Made by a program: the position numbers and the translations under genes
Notes under the pieces: model-generated
What the model was told of the DNA's origin: nothing
The model's database searches: none
The model's input: only the letters and a program-made list of their open reading frames with translations
Source: Rhodospirillales bacterium
GTDB taxonomy: Bacteria; Pseudomonadota; Alphaproteobacteria; ATCC43930; CGMCC-115725
Reading direction: 5' to 3'
NCBI GenBank assembly: GCA_027315365.1
Contig: DAHUYF010000024.1
Location: 1 to 37,309 of the forward strand
DNA length: 37,309 nt
Shown here: one piece after another, positions 24,755 through 33,415 of the stretch
Layout of the letters: each line of letters starts with the position of its first letter
Position numbering within the stretch: position 1 is the first letter of the stretch

Positions 24755-25163
24755 CCCCGGGCTCTTCCTCCGCCGCCGCGCCGAGATCGCGCTCCACCTC
24801 CGGGCGATGCAGCAGCTCGTTGATGCGGTTGGCGTTGTCGAAGGAGGTGTCGAGCGCGAAGGCGAGCGACGGCGAAAAGCGCAGCGGCACTTCGCGCGCG
24901 AGCTGCCCGCGCAGATACCCGGCCGAGCGCGTGAGTCCGGCGATCACCTCGGCGCGATGCTCGCCGGCCAGCGGCATGACATAGGCGGTGGCATTCTTCA
25001 GGTCCGGGCTCATCCGCACCTCGGTGACGGTCACCGCCACGCCCTGCAGCGCCGGATCGCGCAGTTCGCCGCGCTGCAACAGGTGCGAGAGCGCGTGGCG
25101 TAGCTCCTCGCCGACGCGCAACTGCCGCTGGCTCGGCTCCTGGTGTTTGTGACGCTTTGGCAC
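24744..25163 (-). CDS. rbfA: Ribosome-binding factor A
   Basis: 139 residues from the GTG at 25163 (VPKRHKHQEPSQRQLRVGEE). A longer start at GTG 25193 adds ten residues, but that stretch lies in what looks like repeat-derived DNA and has no family counterpart, so I chose the shorter form. The KH-type fold shows RVGEELRHALSHLLQRGELRDP, VTVTEVRMSPDLKNATAYVMPL and PLRFSPSLAFALDTSFDNANRI. RbfA binds the 30S subunit during late 16S maturation. The order infB-rbfA-truB is standard. The gene follows infB after 155 bp that contain two repeat elements. Confidence 0.93.
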   Translation of the reverse strand: MPKRHKHQEPSQRQLRVGEELRHALSHLLQRGELRDPALQGVAVTVTEVRMSPDLKNATAYVMPLAGEHRAEVIAGLTRSAGYLRGQLAREVPLRFSPSLAFALDTSFDNANRINELLHRPEVERDLGAAAEEEPGDGG

Positions 25164-25186
25164 GATGCTCGGCTCTGGTGACAAAA

Positions 25187-25234
25187 GTCCCACTCCGCCG
25201 CGATGCGGGGGAGAGGGACGGGGTGAGGTGGTCC
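25187..25234 (-). repeat. CTCACCCC-GTCCCTCTCCCC type intergenic repeat fragment
   Basis: On the minus strand the infB-rbfA gap carries CCTCACCCCGTCCCTCTCCC, followed by CGCATCGCGGCGGAGTGGGA. Strings of this kind are, from memory, a very common dispersed intergenic repeat in Proteobacteria. If so, the first ten codons of the longest rbfA frame are repeat-derived. Only one copy is seen in the window. Confidence 0.45.
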
Positions 25235-25282
25235 GCGCAACGTGCAGCGTCGTCGGTGCCGCGCAACACTAGCCCGCCCGAT

Positions 25283-25317
25283 GCGGCTCTCGCGATTGCT
25301 GCGCAATCGCTGCCGCC
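25283..25317 (-). repeat. Dispersed palindromic element, copy C
   Basis: In minus orientation: GGCGGC, then GATTGC / GCAATC around a GCA loop, then GCGAGAGCCGC. It is the inverted third copy of the element at 8445 and 14869, again with a changed but still paired stem. It lies directly after the infB stop (25319). Confidence 0.7.
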
Positions 25318-25318
25318 G

Positions 25319-27922
25319 CTACAGCACCCGCGCCACTTCCTCCATCTCGAAGCACTCGATGACGTCGCCGACCTGGATGTCGTGGTAGTTCTCGAAGGCC
25401 ATGCCGCATTCGAAGCCTTCGCGCACCTCGCGGACCTCGTCCTTGAAGCGCTTCAGCGTCTTGAGGCTGCCTTCGTGGATCACGACGTTGTCGCGCAGCA
25501 GCCGCACCTTGGCGCCGCGCTTGACCACGCCTTCGGTCACCATGCAGCCGGCCACCTTGCCCACCTTGCTGATGGTGAAGACCTCGCGGATGGCGGCGTT
25601 GCCGAGGAAGCGCTCGCGCAGGCTCGGCGCCAGCAGGCCGGACAGCGCCGCCTTCATGTCGTCGATCACGTCGTAGATGATCGAATAGTAGCGGATCTCG
25701 ACATTGTCGCGCCGCGCCAGATCGCGCGCCTGCGGGTTGGCGCGGACGTTGAAGCCGATGATGACTGCGTTCGATGCCTTGGCCAGGATCACGTCGCTCT
25801 CGTTGATGCCGCCCACCGCGGCGTGCAGCACGCGCATCGCCACTTCCTTGGTGGAGATCTTCTCGAGCGAGCCGGTGATCGCCTCGAGCGAGCCCTGCAC
25901 GTCCGACTTGACGACGACGGGGAGCTCTTTCGCGACGCCGGCGGCGATCTGCGAGAACATCTGCTCGAGCGTGCCGCGCGCGCCGGCCGCCGCCTGCTGT
26001 TCGCGCCGGCGGCGCTGGCGATAATCGGCGATGTCGCGCGCCTTGGCCTCGTTCTCGGCGACGACGAAATCGTCGCCGGCCAACGGCGTGCCGTTGAGCC
26101 CCAGCACCTCTACCGGGGTCGCCGGGCCAGCCGCGGCGATGGCGTTGCCGCGGTCGTCGATCAGCGCGCGCACGCGGCCCCATTCGCTGCCGGCGACGAA
26201 GATGTCGCCGGTGTGCAGCGTGCCGCGCTTGATCAGCACGGTGGCAACCGGGCCGCGGCCGCGCTCGAGCTTCGCCTCGATGATGCTGCCCTCGGCCGGT
26301 CGGTCGGGATTGGCCTTGAGATCGAGGATCTCGGCCTGCAGCAGGATCGCCTCCTCGAGCCGGTCGAGGCCGGTCTTCTTCAGCGCCGACACCTCGACGT
26401 CGAGCACGTCGCCGCCATGGTGCTCGACCACGATCTCGTGCTGCAGCAGTTCCTGGCGCACGCGGTCGGGCTTGGCGTCGGGCTTGTCCATCTTGTTGAT
26501 GGCGACGATCATCGGCACCTTCGCCGCCTTGGCGTGGCGGATCGCCTCGACCGTCTGTTCCTTGATGCCGTCATCGGCCGCCACCACCAGTACGACGATG
26601 TCGGTGATGGTGGCGCCCCGCGCCCGCATGGCGGTGAAGGCCTGGTGGCCGGGGGTGTCGATGAAGGTGATGCGCTGGCCGGATTTGAGCCGCACCTGAT
26701 AGGCGCCGATATGCTGGGTGATGCCGCCGGCCTCGCCGCCGGCCACGTCGGTGCCGCGCAGCGCGTCGAGCAGCGAGGTCTTGCCGTGATCGACATGGCC
26801 CATGATGGTGACCACGGGGGGCCGCGGCACCAGATGCTCCTCGGCATCGGCCTCGCCGCCCAGCCCGATCTCGATGTCGCTTTCGGCGACGCGCTTCAGG
26901 CGGTGGCCGAACTCGGCGACCACCAGCTCGGCGGTGTCCGCGTCGATCACCTGGTTGATAGTCGCCATGACGCCCATCTTCATCAGCGTCTTGATCACGT
27001 CGACGCTGCGCTCGGCCATGCGGTTGGCGAGTTCCTGCACCGTGATCGTCTCGGGTACCACTACGTCGCGCACGATCTTGACCTGTTCCTGCTGCGCCTG
27101 CAGCGCGCGCAGCCTCTCGCGCTCGCGATGCCGGCGCACCGAGGCGAGACTGCGCATCTTCTCGTCATCGCTCTCGTTGAGAACGCGGGTGACGGTGAGC
27201 TTGGGGTTGCGCCGCCGCGGCTCTTCGCGCCGTGTCGGCGTCGGCACCTTCCTGACCTCGGCGGGGCGCGGGCCGCGCCGGACCGGGGATTCTTCCTCGG
27301 TCTCTTCCTCGGGCTTGACCTTGCCGGCCTTTTCGAGCGCGGCGACCTTGTCGGCCGCGGCCTTGCCGGCGCGCTCGGCGACCTGGCGGCGCGAATCCTC
27401 TTCGGCCTTGCGCTTGGTCTCGTCGTCGGATTTGCGCTTGGTCTCGTCGTCCGTCTTGCGCTTCTGCTCTTCCTCGACGCGGTGGCGGGATTCCTCCTCG
27501 GCGCGATGCCGCTCCTCCTCGATCCGCCGGAGGGCTTCTTCCTCGCGCTCGCGGACGGCGTCGACGACGGCCTGCTTCTTGGCCTCCTCGTCGGCGCGGA
27601 TGGCGCCTTTCAGCGCGCTGGCGCGCGCGGCGCGCTCGCCGGCGGTGAGGTTGTGCGTCGACAGCACCGCGGGCCGGCGCGTCGGCTGCGCCTGCGGCGG
27701 CGCGGCGACCCGCACCGTCTCGGCCGGCGGCGCCTCCGGGCGCTCGGGTTGGCCCGGTGTCGGTGCGCGCTTCTTGCGCACCTCGACGGTCACGGTCTTG
27801 GAGCGGCCATGCGGGAAGCTCTGGCGCACCTGGCCGGATTCGATCGGCCGGCGCAGCTCCAGCTTGCCGCCCGGACGCCCCAGGCTCAGCGGTCGCTTCG
27901 TATCTTGATCGTTATCGCTCAT
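25319..27922 (-). CDS. infB: Translation initiation factor IF-2
   Basis: 867 residues. The N-terminus has the IF2-associated region and then a charged Lys/Glu/Arg coiled-coil-like linker (about 110-230) with an internal repeat (TDDETKRK / SDDETKRK). The IF2_N domain [20 protein letters not shown] precedes the G domain, which has [15 protein letters not shown] (about 373-387), DTPGHQAF and NKMD, followed by domains II-IV ending in [16 protein letters not shown]-2 places fMet-tRNA on the 30S subunit with GTP. The start overlaps the YlxR stop as ATGA. No truncation is seen; the linker is a plausible site of length variation. Confidence 0.98.
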   Translation of the reverse strand: MSDNDQDTKRPLSLGRPGGKLELRRPIESGQVRQSFPHGRSKTVTVEVRKKRAPTPGQPERPEAPPAETVRVAAPPQAQPTRRPAVLSTHNLTAGERAARASALKGAIRADEEAKKQAVVDAVREREEEALRRIEEERHRAEEESRHRVEEEQKRKTDDETKRKSDDETKRKAEEDSRRQVAERAGKAAADKVAALEKAGKVKPEEETEEESPVRRGPRPAEVRKVPTPTRREEPRRRNPKLTVTRVLNESDDEKMRSLASVRRHRERERLRALQAQQEQVKIVRDVVVPETITVQELANRMAERSVDVIKTLMKMGVMATINQVIDADTAELVVAEFGHRLKRVAESDIEIGLGGEADAEEHLVPRPPVVTIMGHVDHGKTSLLDALRGTDVAGGEAGGITQHIGAYQVRLKSGQRITFIDTPGHQAFTAMRARGATITDIVVLVVAADDGIKEQTVEAIRHAKAAKVPMIVAINKMDKPDAKPDRVRQELLQHEIVVEHHGGDVLDVEVSALKKTGLDRLEEAILLQAEILDLKANPDRPAEGSIIEAKLERGRGPVATVLIKRGTLHTGDIFVAGSEWGRVRALIDDRGNAIAAAGPATPVEVLGLNGTPLAGDDFVVAENEAKARDIADYRQRRRREQQAAAGARGTLEQMFSQIAAGVAKELPVVVKSDVQGSLEAITGSLEKISTKEVAMRVLHAAVGGINESDVILAKASNAVIIGFNVRANPQARDLARRDNVEIRYYSIIYDVIDDMKAALSGLLAPSLRERFLGNAAIREVFTISKVGKVAGCMVTEGVVKRGAKVRLLRDNVVIHEGSLKTLKRFKDEVREVREGFECGMAFENYHDIQVGDVIECFEMEEVARVL

Positions 27923-28608
27923 CGTGATCCGGTACCGTCACTCTCCAAAACCGCCTCGGCCTCCCGAGGATCTGTCCGAAATCCGGCGAGACGCGCCGCG
28001 TCGGCGATCAGCGCCTGGGCGATCCGCCCCGGCGCCAGCGCCGCGTGAACCACGTGCTCGCGGCCGAACGATGCTCCCAGCTCGTCGCTGGTGAGCTGCT
28101 CGACCAAAGGCACCCCCGCCGCCAGCGTCCTGAGCTTGCCGCGCCCGTCCGCCGCGCCGTCTCCCGCCGCCAGCAGCACCGCCGCCTTGCCCTGCGCCAG
28201 CGCCGCCTCGACCTTGCCGAAACCCATCACCGCCTGGCCGGCGCGCCGCGCGAGCCCGATCCGGTCGCGGCAGCGCTCGGCCAACAAGGCCTCCACCCGA
28301 TCGGCCAGATCGTCATCGACGACGACCGGCTGCCGCGCCGCTCGGGCGAACAGCCGCTTGGTCACCGCCAGCTCCACTATATCGCGCCGGGCCGTCAACC
28401 ACAAACCCCGCCCCGGCAGATTTCCCGCGACGTCGGGTACGATCCTGCCTTCGGGGCCGAGAACGAAGCGAATCAGGGCCGCTTTCGGGCGCACCGCGCC
28501 GGTGGCGAGGCAGCGCCGCTCCGGCCCTGTCTCCGCCTCGTCGCCCGCGTCTCGGCCTGCCGCGGCGGCCGTGGCCCTACTCCCCGTCCGGGCTGTCGGC
28601 CGCCGCAC
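27919..28608 (-). CDS. ylxR: YlxR (DUF448) - L7Ae fusion RNA-binding protein
   Basis: 229 residues from a GTG (28608) lying inside the nusA end (32-base overlap); no ATG, GTG or TTG start lies between it and the conserved core, so this is the nearest one. The DUF448/YlxR domain is [19 protein letters not shown] and [16 protein letters not shown]. The second half is an L7Ae/YlxQ-like domain ([35 protein letters not shown]). In Firmicutes these are separate genes, ylxR and ylxQ; in Alphaproteobacteria the fusion is usual. It is probably an RNA-binding factor in transcription or ribosome assembly, consistent with its place between nusA and infB. Confidence 0.92.
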   Translation of the reverse strand: MRRPTARTGSRATAAAAGRDAGDEAETGPERRCLATGAVRPKAALIRFVLGPEGRIVPDVAGNLPGRGLWLTARRDIVELAVTKRLFARAARQPVVVDDDLADRVEALLAERCRDRIGLARRAGQAVMGFGKVEAALAQGKAAVLLAAGDGAADGRGKLRTLAAGVPLVEQLTSDELGASFGREHVVHAALAPGRIAQALIADAARLAGFRTDPREAEAVLESDGTGSR

Positions 28609-30127
28609 TCGGCTGCGCCTCGTCGGCGAACCAGTGGGCGCGTGCCGCCATGATGATGGCGTTGGCGGTTTCGGGTTCGAGCTTGACGGCGCTGCCCGCG
28701 ATCTCGATGAGCTCGTCGCCGGCGAGATCGGCAAGGTCGTCGAGCGTCTTCACGCCCTTTTCGCCGAGCGCCACCAGCAGCGCCGGCGTCACGCCCTCCA
28801 GCGCCGCGATGTCGTCGCTGACGCCGAGTTCCTTGCGCTGCGCCTCGAGCTTGGCGTTCTGCTCCTCGAGGAAGACGCGGGCGCGCTGTTGCAGTTCGCC
28901 CGCGACATCTTCGTCGAAGCCCTCGATGCCGGCGAGATCTCCGATCGGCACGAAGGCAACCTCCTCGACCGAGGAGAAGCCTTCGGTGACCAGCAGATGG
29001 GCGATGACGTCGTCGACATCAAGCGCCTCGATGAACATCTTCGAGCGCGTGCGGAATTCCTCCTGGCGCCGCTCGCTTTCCTCGGCTTCGGTGAGAATGT
29101 CGATGTCCCAGCCGGTAAGCTGCGAGGCCAGCCGCACGTTCTGCCCGCGCCGCCCGATGGCGAGCGACAGCTGATCGTCGGGCACTACCACCTCGATGCG
29201 GCGCTGTTCCTCGTCCATCACCACCTTGGCGACCTCCGCCGGGGCGAGCGCGTTGACGACGAAGGTGGCGGGATCCTGCGACCACGGAATGATGTCGATC
29301 TTCTCGCCCTGTAGCTCCGCCACCACCGCCTGGACGCGCGAGCCGCGCATGCCGACGCAGGCGCCGACGGGGTCGATGCCGCTGTCGTTGGAGATGACGG
29401 CGATCTTGGCGCGCGAGCCGGGATCGCGCGCCACGGCGCGGATCTCGATGATGCCGTCATATATCTCGGGCACTTCCTGGGCGAACAGCTTGGCCATGAA
29501 TTGCGGATGCGTGCGCGACAGGAATATCTGCGGCCCGCGCACTTCCTGGCGCACGTCGTAGATGTAGGCGCGCACGCGCTCGCCCTGATGGAAATTCTCG
29601 CGCGGCAGCAGCTCGTCGCGGCGCAGGATCGCCTCGGCGCGGCCGAGATCGACGACCACGTTGCCGAATTCGACGCGCTTGACCAGGCCGTTGACGATCT
29701 CGCCGATGCGGTCCTTGTATTCGTTGTACTGGCGCTGGCGCTCGGCGTCGCGCACCTTCTGCACGATCACCTGCTTCGCCGTCTGCGCGGCGATGCGGCC
29801 GAAATCGATGGGCGGCAGCGGGTCGGTGATGAAGTCGCCGATCTCGGCTTCCGGATTGAGCCGTTTGGCCTCGGCCAGCGGGATCTGCGTCGCCTCGTTC
29901 TCGACGGGGTCGGCGACCTCGCGGAAGCGCATCAGCCGGATCTCGCCGCTCTTGCGATCGATCTCGGCGCGGATGTCGTATTCCTGGCCGTATTTCGAAC
30001 GCCCGGCCTTCTGGATGGCCTGCTCCATCGCCTGCAGCACCTCGTCGCGGTCGATGCCCTTGTCGCGGGCGACGGTGTCTGCGGTCTGCAGCAGCTCGGG
30101 GCGGGGATAACTGGCTTGAACTTGCAT
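28577..30127 (-). CDS. nusA: Transcription termination/antitermination factor NusA
   Basis: 516 residues. The N-terminal RNAP-binding domain (about 1-130) includes AMEQAIQKAGRSKYG. The S1 domain (about 135-200) has VEFGNVVVDLGRAEAIL. Two KH domains follow, with VGACVGMRGSRVQAVVAELQ and LSLAIGRRGQNVRLASQLTG. At the C-terminus are two helix-hairpin-helix acidic repeats (SVEEVAFVPIGDLAGIEGFD and LDDLADLAGDELIEIAG), usual in Proteobacteria. NusA modulates pausing, termination and rRNA antitermination. It is the second gene after rimP (27-base gap) in the rimP-nusA-ylxR-infB operon. NusA could control the hairpin leader before rimP. Confidence 0.98.
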   Translation of the reverse strand: MQVQASYPRPELLQTADTVARDKGIDRDEVLQAMEQAIQKAGRSKYGQEYDIRAEIDRKSGEIRLMRFREVADPVENEATQIPLAEAKRLNPEAEIGDFITDPLPPIDFGRIAAQTAKQVIVQKVRDAERQRQYNEYKDRIGEIVNGLVKRVEFGNVVVDLGRAEAILRRDELLPRENFHQGERVRAYIYDVRQEVRGPQIFLSRTHPQFMAKLFAQEVPEIYDGIIEIRAVARDPGSRAKIAVISNDSGIDPVGACVGMRGSRVQAVVAELQGEKIDIIPWSQDPATFVVNALAPAEVAKVVMDEEQRRIEVVVPDDQLSLAIGRRGQNVRLASQLTGWDIDILTEAEESERRQEEFRTRSKMFIEALDVDDVIAHLLVTEGFSSVEEVAFVPIGDLAGIEGFDEDVAGELQQRARVFLEEQNAKLEAQRKELGVSDDIAALEGVTPALLVALGEKGVKTLDDLADLAGDELIEIAGSAVKLEPETANAIIMAARAHWFADEAQPSAAADSPDGE

Positions 30128-30154
30128 GTCGGCCTCTCGGCGTTCCCTGTTTTT

Positions 30155-30643
30155 CTAGTGATGCGATGACGATCGGCTTGCCGCCAGCAACTCGTCGGTG
30201 AGCACGAGCTTGGCGCGGGTCACCTGCGCCAGCGGCAGATCGATCGGTGCGGCGTCGACGAGCAGGCGGACCGCCTCACCCTCGACACCCAGCAGCTTGC
30301 CGCGGAAGCGGCGCCGGCCGGCCACCGGCTGGCTCATCTCGACCTTGGCCTCGAAGCCGGCAAAGCGCGCGAAATCCTCGCGCCGCACCAGCGGCCGGTC
30401 GATGCCGGGCGAACTCACCTCGAGCGTATAGGCGCCGGCGATCGGGTCGGCGACGTCGAGCAGCGCCGACACCGTGCGGCTGATCTCGGCGCAATCATCG
30501 ACCGTCATCGCCTGATCGTCGGCACGCTCGGCCATGATCTGCAAGGTGGCACGCCGCCCGCCGCTGACGGCGACGCGCACCACACGGTAGCCCATCGCAT
30601 CGAGCGAGGGCGCGATCATCGCCTCGATCTTGCCGGTATCCAC
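30155..30643 (-). CDS. rimP: Ribosome maturation factor RimP
   Basis: 162 residues from a GTG preceded by AAGGGAAGC. Family features are SLDAMGYRVVRVAVSGG near the start, TVDDCAEISRTVSALLDVADP, and the signature YTLEVSSPGIDRPLVRREDFARFAGFEAKV, with a C-terminal SH3-like part. RimP helps assemble the 30S subunit. It leads the nusA operon, as in most bacteria. A candidate promoter in the trmB end and a leader with two hairpins precede it. Confidence 0.96.
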   Translation of the reverse strand: MDTGKIEAMIAPSLDAMGYRVVRVAVSGGRRATLQIMAERADDQAMTVDDCAEISRTVSALLDVADPIAGAYTLEVSSPGIDRPLVRREDFARFAGFEAKVEMSQPVAGRRRFRGKLLGVEGEAVRLLVDAAPIDLPLAQVTRAKLVLTDELLAASRSSSHH

Positions 30644-30670
30644 TCAGCTTCCCTTGGTCGCCGCCGAAAC

Positions 30671-30723
30671 AAAAAAAGTGGGCCCTTCGGCCCACCCGTT
30701 GATAAGCCCGGACGAGCCGGGCT
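30671..30723 (-). terminator. Tandem hairpins with U-tract between trmB and rimP
   Basis: On the minus strand a first hairpin AGCCCGG / CCGGGCT (30723-30705, 5-base loop) is followed by GTGGGCC / GGCCCAC with a GAAG loop and then TTTTTTTG (down to 30671). The second is a textbook intrinsic terminator. It ends trmB transcripts, but it also lies downstream of the candidate promoter at 30742-30769, so it may act as an attenuator of the rimP operon. Confidence 0.85.
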
Positions 30724-30741
30724 ATGGGACTTTTTTGTCGG

Positions 30742-30769
30742 AATATAGTCATTTTCGCGGGTCCTGCAA
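30742..30769 (-). promoter_or_regulatory. Candidate promoter of the rimP-nusA-infB operon
   Basis: TTGCAG (30769-30764), a 16-base spacer and TATATT (30747-30742) on the minus strand, overlapping the last codons of trmB. A transcript would begin near 30735 and run through both hairpins before rimP. The -10 is good, the -35 fair. Confidence 0.5.
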
Positions 30770-31498
30770 GCCTGAAGCGCCGCGCGCGCGCGGCCGGCGC
30801 CGGAAGCGCAGGAAGGCGGGCGTGCGCCCCGCCGCCAGCGCCTTCTGCTCGTAGCGCGTCGCCGGCCAGTCGGCGGGCCGCTGCCGCCAGTCGCCGGGAC
30901 CGCGCGCCAGCCACTCGAACAGCGGATGCGTCGTCGCGCGCTCCAGCATCCAGGCGAGATAATCGGCATCGTCGGTGGCGAGGCGCAGCTCCGCGCTGTC
31001 GGCGAGGATCACGGCGAGCCGGTCGAGCGTCTCGGCCGAGACCATGCGGCGCTTGTGATGGCGCAGCTTCGGCCAGGGATCGGGAAAGAGGATGAAGGCG
31101 CGCGCCACCGATGCCTCGGGCAGCGCCGCGATCAGCAGGCGCGCATCGTCGATGAACAATCTGATGTTGCCGAGCGCGCGCCGGTTGATTTCGGCGAGCA
31201 GCTTGACGACGCCGTTCTCAAACACCTCGCAGCCGATCATCCCGATCTCGGGATGCGCCGTAGCCTGGCCGGCCAGATGCTCGCCGGCGCCGAAGCCCAC
31301 TTCGAGCCAGACCTCCGCGACCGGCGGCGCGAAGAGCGCGCGCGGGTCGAGCGCGCTGTCAGCCGGCAGCGCGATGCGGCGCTCGGGAAGCAGGGTCTCC
31401 ATCAGCGCCTGCTGACCCGGCCGCAGCTTGCGGCCGCGGCGTCGGCCATAGACCAGGCGCCGGCGCGCCGCCGCGCCGGCCTCCGAGGCTGCGCTCAG
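30749..31498 (-). CDS. trmB: tRNA (guanine-N7-)-methyltransferase, probable CTG start
   Basis: The enzyme methylates G46 of tRNA with SAM. Motifs [12 protein letters not shown] (SAM loop), [14 protein letters not shown] (TrmB signature) and a C-terminal [13 protein letters not shown] are clear. The first ATG in frame is at 31402 (217 residues), but the conserved N-terminal stretch [20 protein letters not shown] begins upstream of it, and there is no in-frame ATG, GTG or TTG between it and deep inside metK. CTG at 31498 forms a CTGA overlap with the metK stop, equivalent to the usual ATGA coupling, and gives 249 residues. I therefore annotate from CTG, with 31402 as the conservative alternative. 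A sequencing error is the other possibility. Terminator hairpins follow. Confidence 0.85.
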   Translation of the reverse strand: MSAASEAGAAARRRLVYGRRRGRKLRPGQQALMETLLPERRIALPADSALDPRALFAPPVAEVWLEVGFGAGEHLAGQATAHPEIGMIGCEVFENGVVKLLAEINRRALGNIRLFIDDARLLIAALPEASVARAFILFPDPWPKLRHHKRRMVSAETLDRLAVILADSAELRLATDDADYLAWMLERATTHPLFEWLARGPGDWRQRPADWPATRYEQKALAAGRTPAFLRFRRRPRARGASGLQDPRK

Positions 31499-32661
31499 AA
31501 CGCTCGGCGCAGCGCGTCGACGAGATCGAGCCGCTCCCAGGAGAAGCCGCCGTCGCTCTCCGGGGCGCGGCCGAAATGGCCATAAGCGGCGGTGCGGGCA
31601 TAGATCGGCTTGTTGAGCGCGAGATGGGTGCGGATGCCGCGCGGCGAGAGATCCATCAGCTCCTGCAGCACCCGGGACAGCTTGTCCTCGTCGACCTTGC
31701 CGGTGCCGCTGGTGTCGATATAGACCGAGAGCGGCTTGGCGACGCCGATGGCATAGGAAAGCTGGATGGTGCAGCGCTCGGCGAGTTCGGCCGCGACCAC
31801 GTTCTTGGCGAGATACCGCGCGGCATAGGCGGCCGAGCGGTCGACCTTGGTCGGGTCCTTGCCCGAGAACGCGCCGCCGCCATGCGGCGCCGCGCCGCCA
31901 TAGGTGTCGACGATGATCTTGCGGCCGGTCAGGCCGCAATCGCCGTCCGGGCCGCCGATGACGAAGCGGCCGGTGGGATTGACGTAGAAATGCTCCTCGT
32001 CGCACATCCAGCCGCGCGGCAGCACGTTCAGCACGTGCGGCCGGACGATCTCGCGCACCTCGTCCTGATCGATCGATTCGTCATGCTGCGTCGAGACCAC
32101 GACCGAGGTGGCGCCCACCGGCTTGGCGTCGATATATTGCAGGCTCACCTGGCTCTTGGCGTCGGGGCCGAGCATGGGGGCCGCGCCGGAATGGCGCGCC
32201 TCGGCGAGCGACTTCAGGATGGCGTGGGCATAATAGATCGGCGCCGGCATCAGTTCCGGCGTCTCGCGGCAGGCATAGCCGAACATGATGCCCTGGTCGC
32301 CCGCGCCCTCGTCCTTGTTGCCGGCGGCATCGACGCCCTGGGCGATGTCGGAGGACTGCTTGTGCAGATAGCACTCGATGGTCGCGTGCTTCCAATGGAA
32401 GCCCTTCTGCTCGTAGCCGATGTCCTTGATCGCGTGCCGCGCCACTTCGATCAGCCGCTCGGACGTGACCGAGTCCGGCCCGCGCACCTCGCCCGCCAGG
32501 ACCACACGGTTGGTGGTCGCGAGCGTCTCGCAGGCGACGCGCGCCTGCGGGTCGGCGGCGAGGAAGGTGTCGACCACCGCATCGGAAATGCGGTCGCACA
32601 CCTTATCCGGATGTCCTTCCGAAACGGATTCGCTGGCAAATACATAGTCGCGCTTGGCCAC
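31495..32661 (-). CDS. metK: S-adenosylmethionine synthetase
   Basis: 388 residues from a GTG ([20 protein letters not shown]) with GGGAAGGGGATTGACC before it; longer upstream frames are not family-like. Visible are [35 protein letters not shown], and the phosphate-binding [19 protein letters not shown], with [18 protein letters not shown] before it. The enzyme makes SAM from methionine and ATP. A GGCGGCCCCGGGGCCGCC palindrome lies just upstream of the Shine-Dalgarno sequence (32684-32702 region) and could mask it. The 172-base leader was checked for SAM-II-like sequences without success. metK and trmB are joined by the CTGA overlap. Confidence 0.97.
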   Translation of the reverse strand: MAKRDYVFASESVSEGHPDKVCDRISDAVVDTFLAADPQARVACETLATTNRVVLAGEVRGPDSVTSERLIEVARHAIKDIGYEQKGFHWKHATIECYLHKQSSDIAQGVDAAGNKDEGAGDQGIMFGYACRETPELMPAPIYYAHAILKSLAEARHSGAAPMLGPDAKSQVSLQYIDAKPVGATSVVVSTQHDESIDQDEVREIVRPHVLNVLPRGWMCDEEHFYVNPTGRFVIGGPDGDCGLTGRKIIVDTYGGAAPHGGGAFSGKDPTKVDRSAAYAARYLAKNVVAAELAERCTIQLSYAIGVAKPLSVYIDTSGTGKVDEDKLSRVLQELMDLSPRGIRTHLALNKPIYARTAAYGHFGRAPESDGGFSWERLDLVDALRRAF

Positions 32662-32833
32662 GGTCAATCCCTTCCCCTTGCTGGCGGCCCCGGGGCCGCC
32701 TCGACGGCGGCTGGTATACGCCCGGTCGGCAAAACCGCTCCTCACCCACAAATGGGGGGACGCGGAAAGCAGCGACATGTGGCAAGGGCAGGCGGGTGCC
32801 GTCAACCCATTTTTATCGTGGGCAGGGACGGTC

Positions 32834-33301
32834 TCAGCTCTCGCTGGCGCAGGCGTTGGCGATCGCCTTGGTGAGGTCGAACAGGCGCCGCCGGATCTGC
32901 GAATCCGGGATGCGGTAATAGGCTCGCACCAATTCCAGGGTCTCGCGCCGCATCATCGGGTCGGGCTCGTAGCGCGGGGCGGCGTCCTCGCCGCCGCCGC
33001 CGCCGGCGGCCGCCAGTGCCGCCGCCGCTGCCTCGGGGTTGATGTCGTCGAAGAAAAACGACACCGGGACGTCGAGCACGCGGGACAGGTCATAGAGCCG
33101 GCTGGCGCCGATGCGATTGGCGCCGCGCTCGTATTTCTGCACCTGCTGGAAGGTCAGGCCGATCGCGTCGCCCAGCTTCTCCTGGCTCATCCCCAGCAGC
33201 GTGCGCCGCAGTCGGACCCGCGAGCCGACGTGAACGTCGATGGGGTTGGGTTTATCCGATTTGCGACGGCGCCTGCGTCCAACCGGTGGCTTTTGGTTCA
33301 T
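32834..33301 (-). CDS. XRE-family regulator, PhrR/PraR-like
   Basis: 155 residues. A basic N-terminus ([13 protein letters not shown]) precedes an XRE helix-turn-helix: [36 protein letters not shown] and [20 protein letters not shown] Gly/Ala linker and a helical C-terminus ([20 protein letters not shown]) follow. Its position between lnt and metK is that of PhrR in Sinorhizobium (adjacent to actA, an lnt gene) and of the related PraR, a repressor of quorum-sensing and biofilm functions in rhizobia. The orthology is inferred from context and the HTH sequence. The upstream gap holds a possible promoter and AT-rich repeats that may be its own operator. Confidence 0.87.
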   Translation of the reverse strand: MNQKPPVGRRRRRKSDKPNPIDVHVGSRVRLRRTLLGMSQEKLGDAIGLTFQQVQKYERGANRIGASRLYDLSRVLDVPVSFFFDDINPEAAAAALAAAGGGGGEDAAPRYEPDPMMRRETLELVRAYYRIPDSQIRRRLFDLTKAIANACASES

Positions 33302-33332
33302 TATCCGCCTTCGACCCTTCGGGGACAGGGCC

Positions 33333-33362
33333 TACTTAGGTCACGCGATCGTATGCGGTCAA
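33333..33362 (-). promoter_or_regulatory. Possible promoter of the XRE regulator
   Basis: TTGACC (33362-33357), an 18-base spacer and TAAGTA (33338-33333) on the minus strand; the -35 is good and the -10 weak. The -10 ends 32 bases before the ATG. Confidence 0.35.
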
Positions 33363-33366
33363 CCGT

Positions 33367-33408
33367 CGATATGATTTATCGCGCAGAATATTTGCGAATA
33401 ATGCGAAT
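33367..33408 (-). promoter_or_regulatory. AT-rich repeat cluster, candidate autoregulatory operator
   Basis: On the minus strand ATTCGCA occurs at 33408-33402 and 33399-33393 (9-bp period), with a related ATTCTGCG at 33389-33382. Beyond lies the inverted repeat CGATA-N5-TATCG (33367-33381). All lie just upstream of the candidate -35 of the XRE regulator and directly after the lnt stop, in an unusually AT-rich stretch. Confidence 0.45.
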
Positions 33409-33415
33409 CGCTTGG

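Noticed and set aside
24744-25193. Longer rbfA start at GTG 25193
   Set aside because: The extra ten codons lie in repeat-like DNA and have no counterpart in the family.
30724-30737. Plus-strand terminator using the T-run at 30731-30736
   Set aside because: The T-run is several bases away from the hairpin and no plus-strand gene ends there; the minus-strand reading is better.
30749-31498. Frameshift in trmB or metK
   Set aside because: Both proteins are intact to their expected ends; the missing ATG is better explained by a CTG start than by a frameshift.
32662-32833. SAM riboswitch in the metK leader
   Set aside because: I looked for SAM-II-type landmarks (such as TTGCAGCC and GCTAAA) and found none. 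Only a GC palindrome and a lone TTGACG are present.
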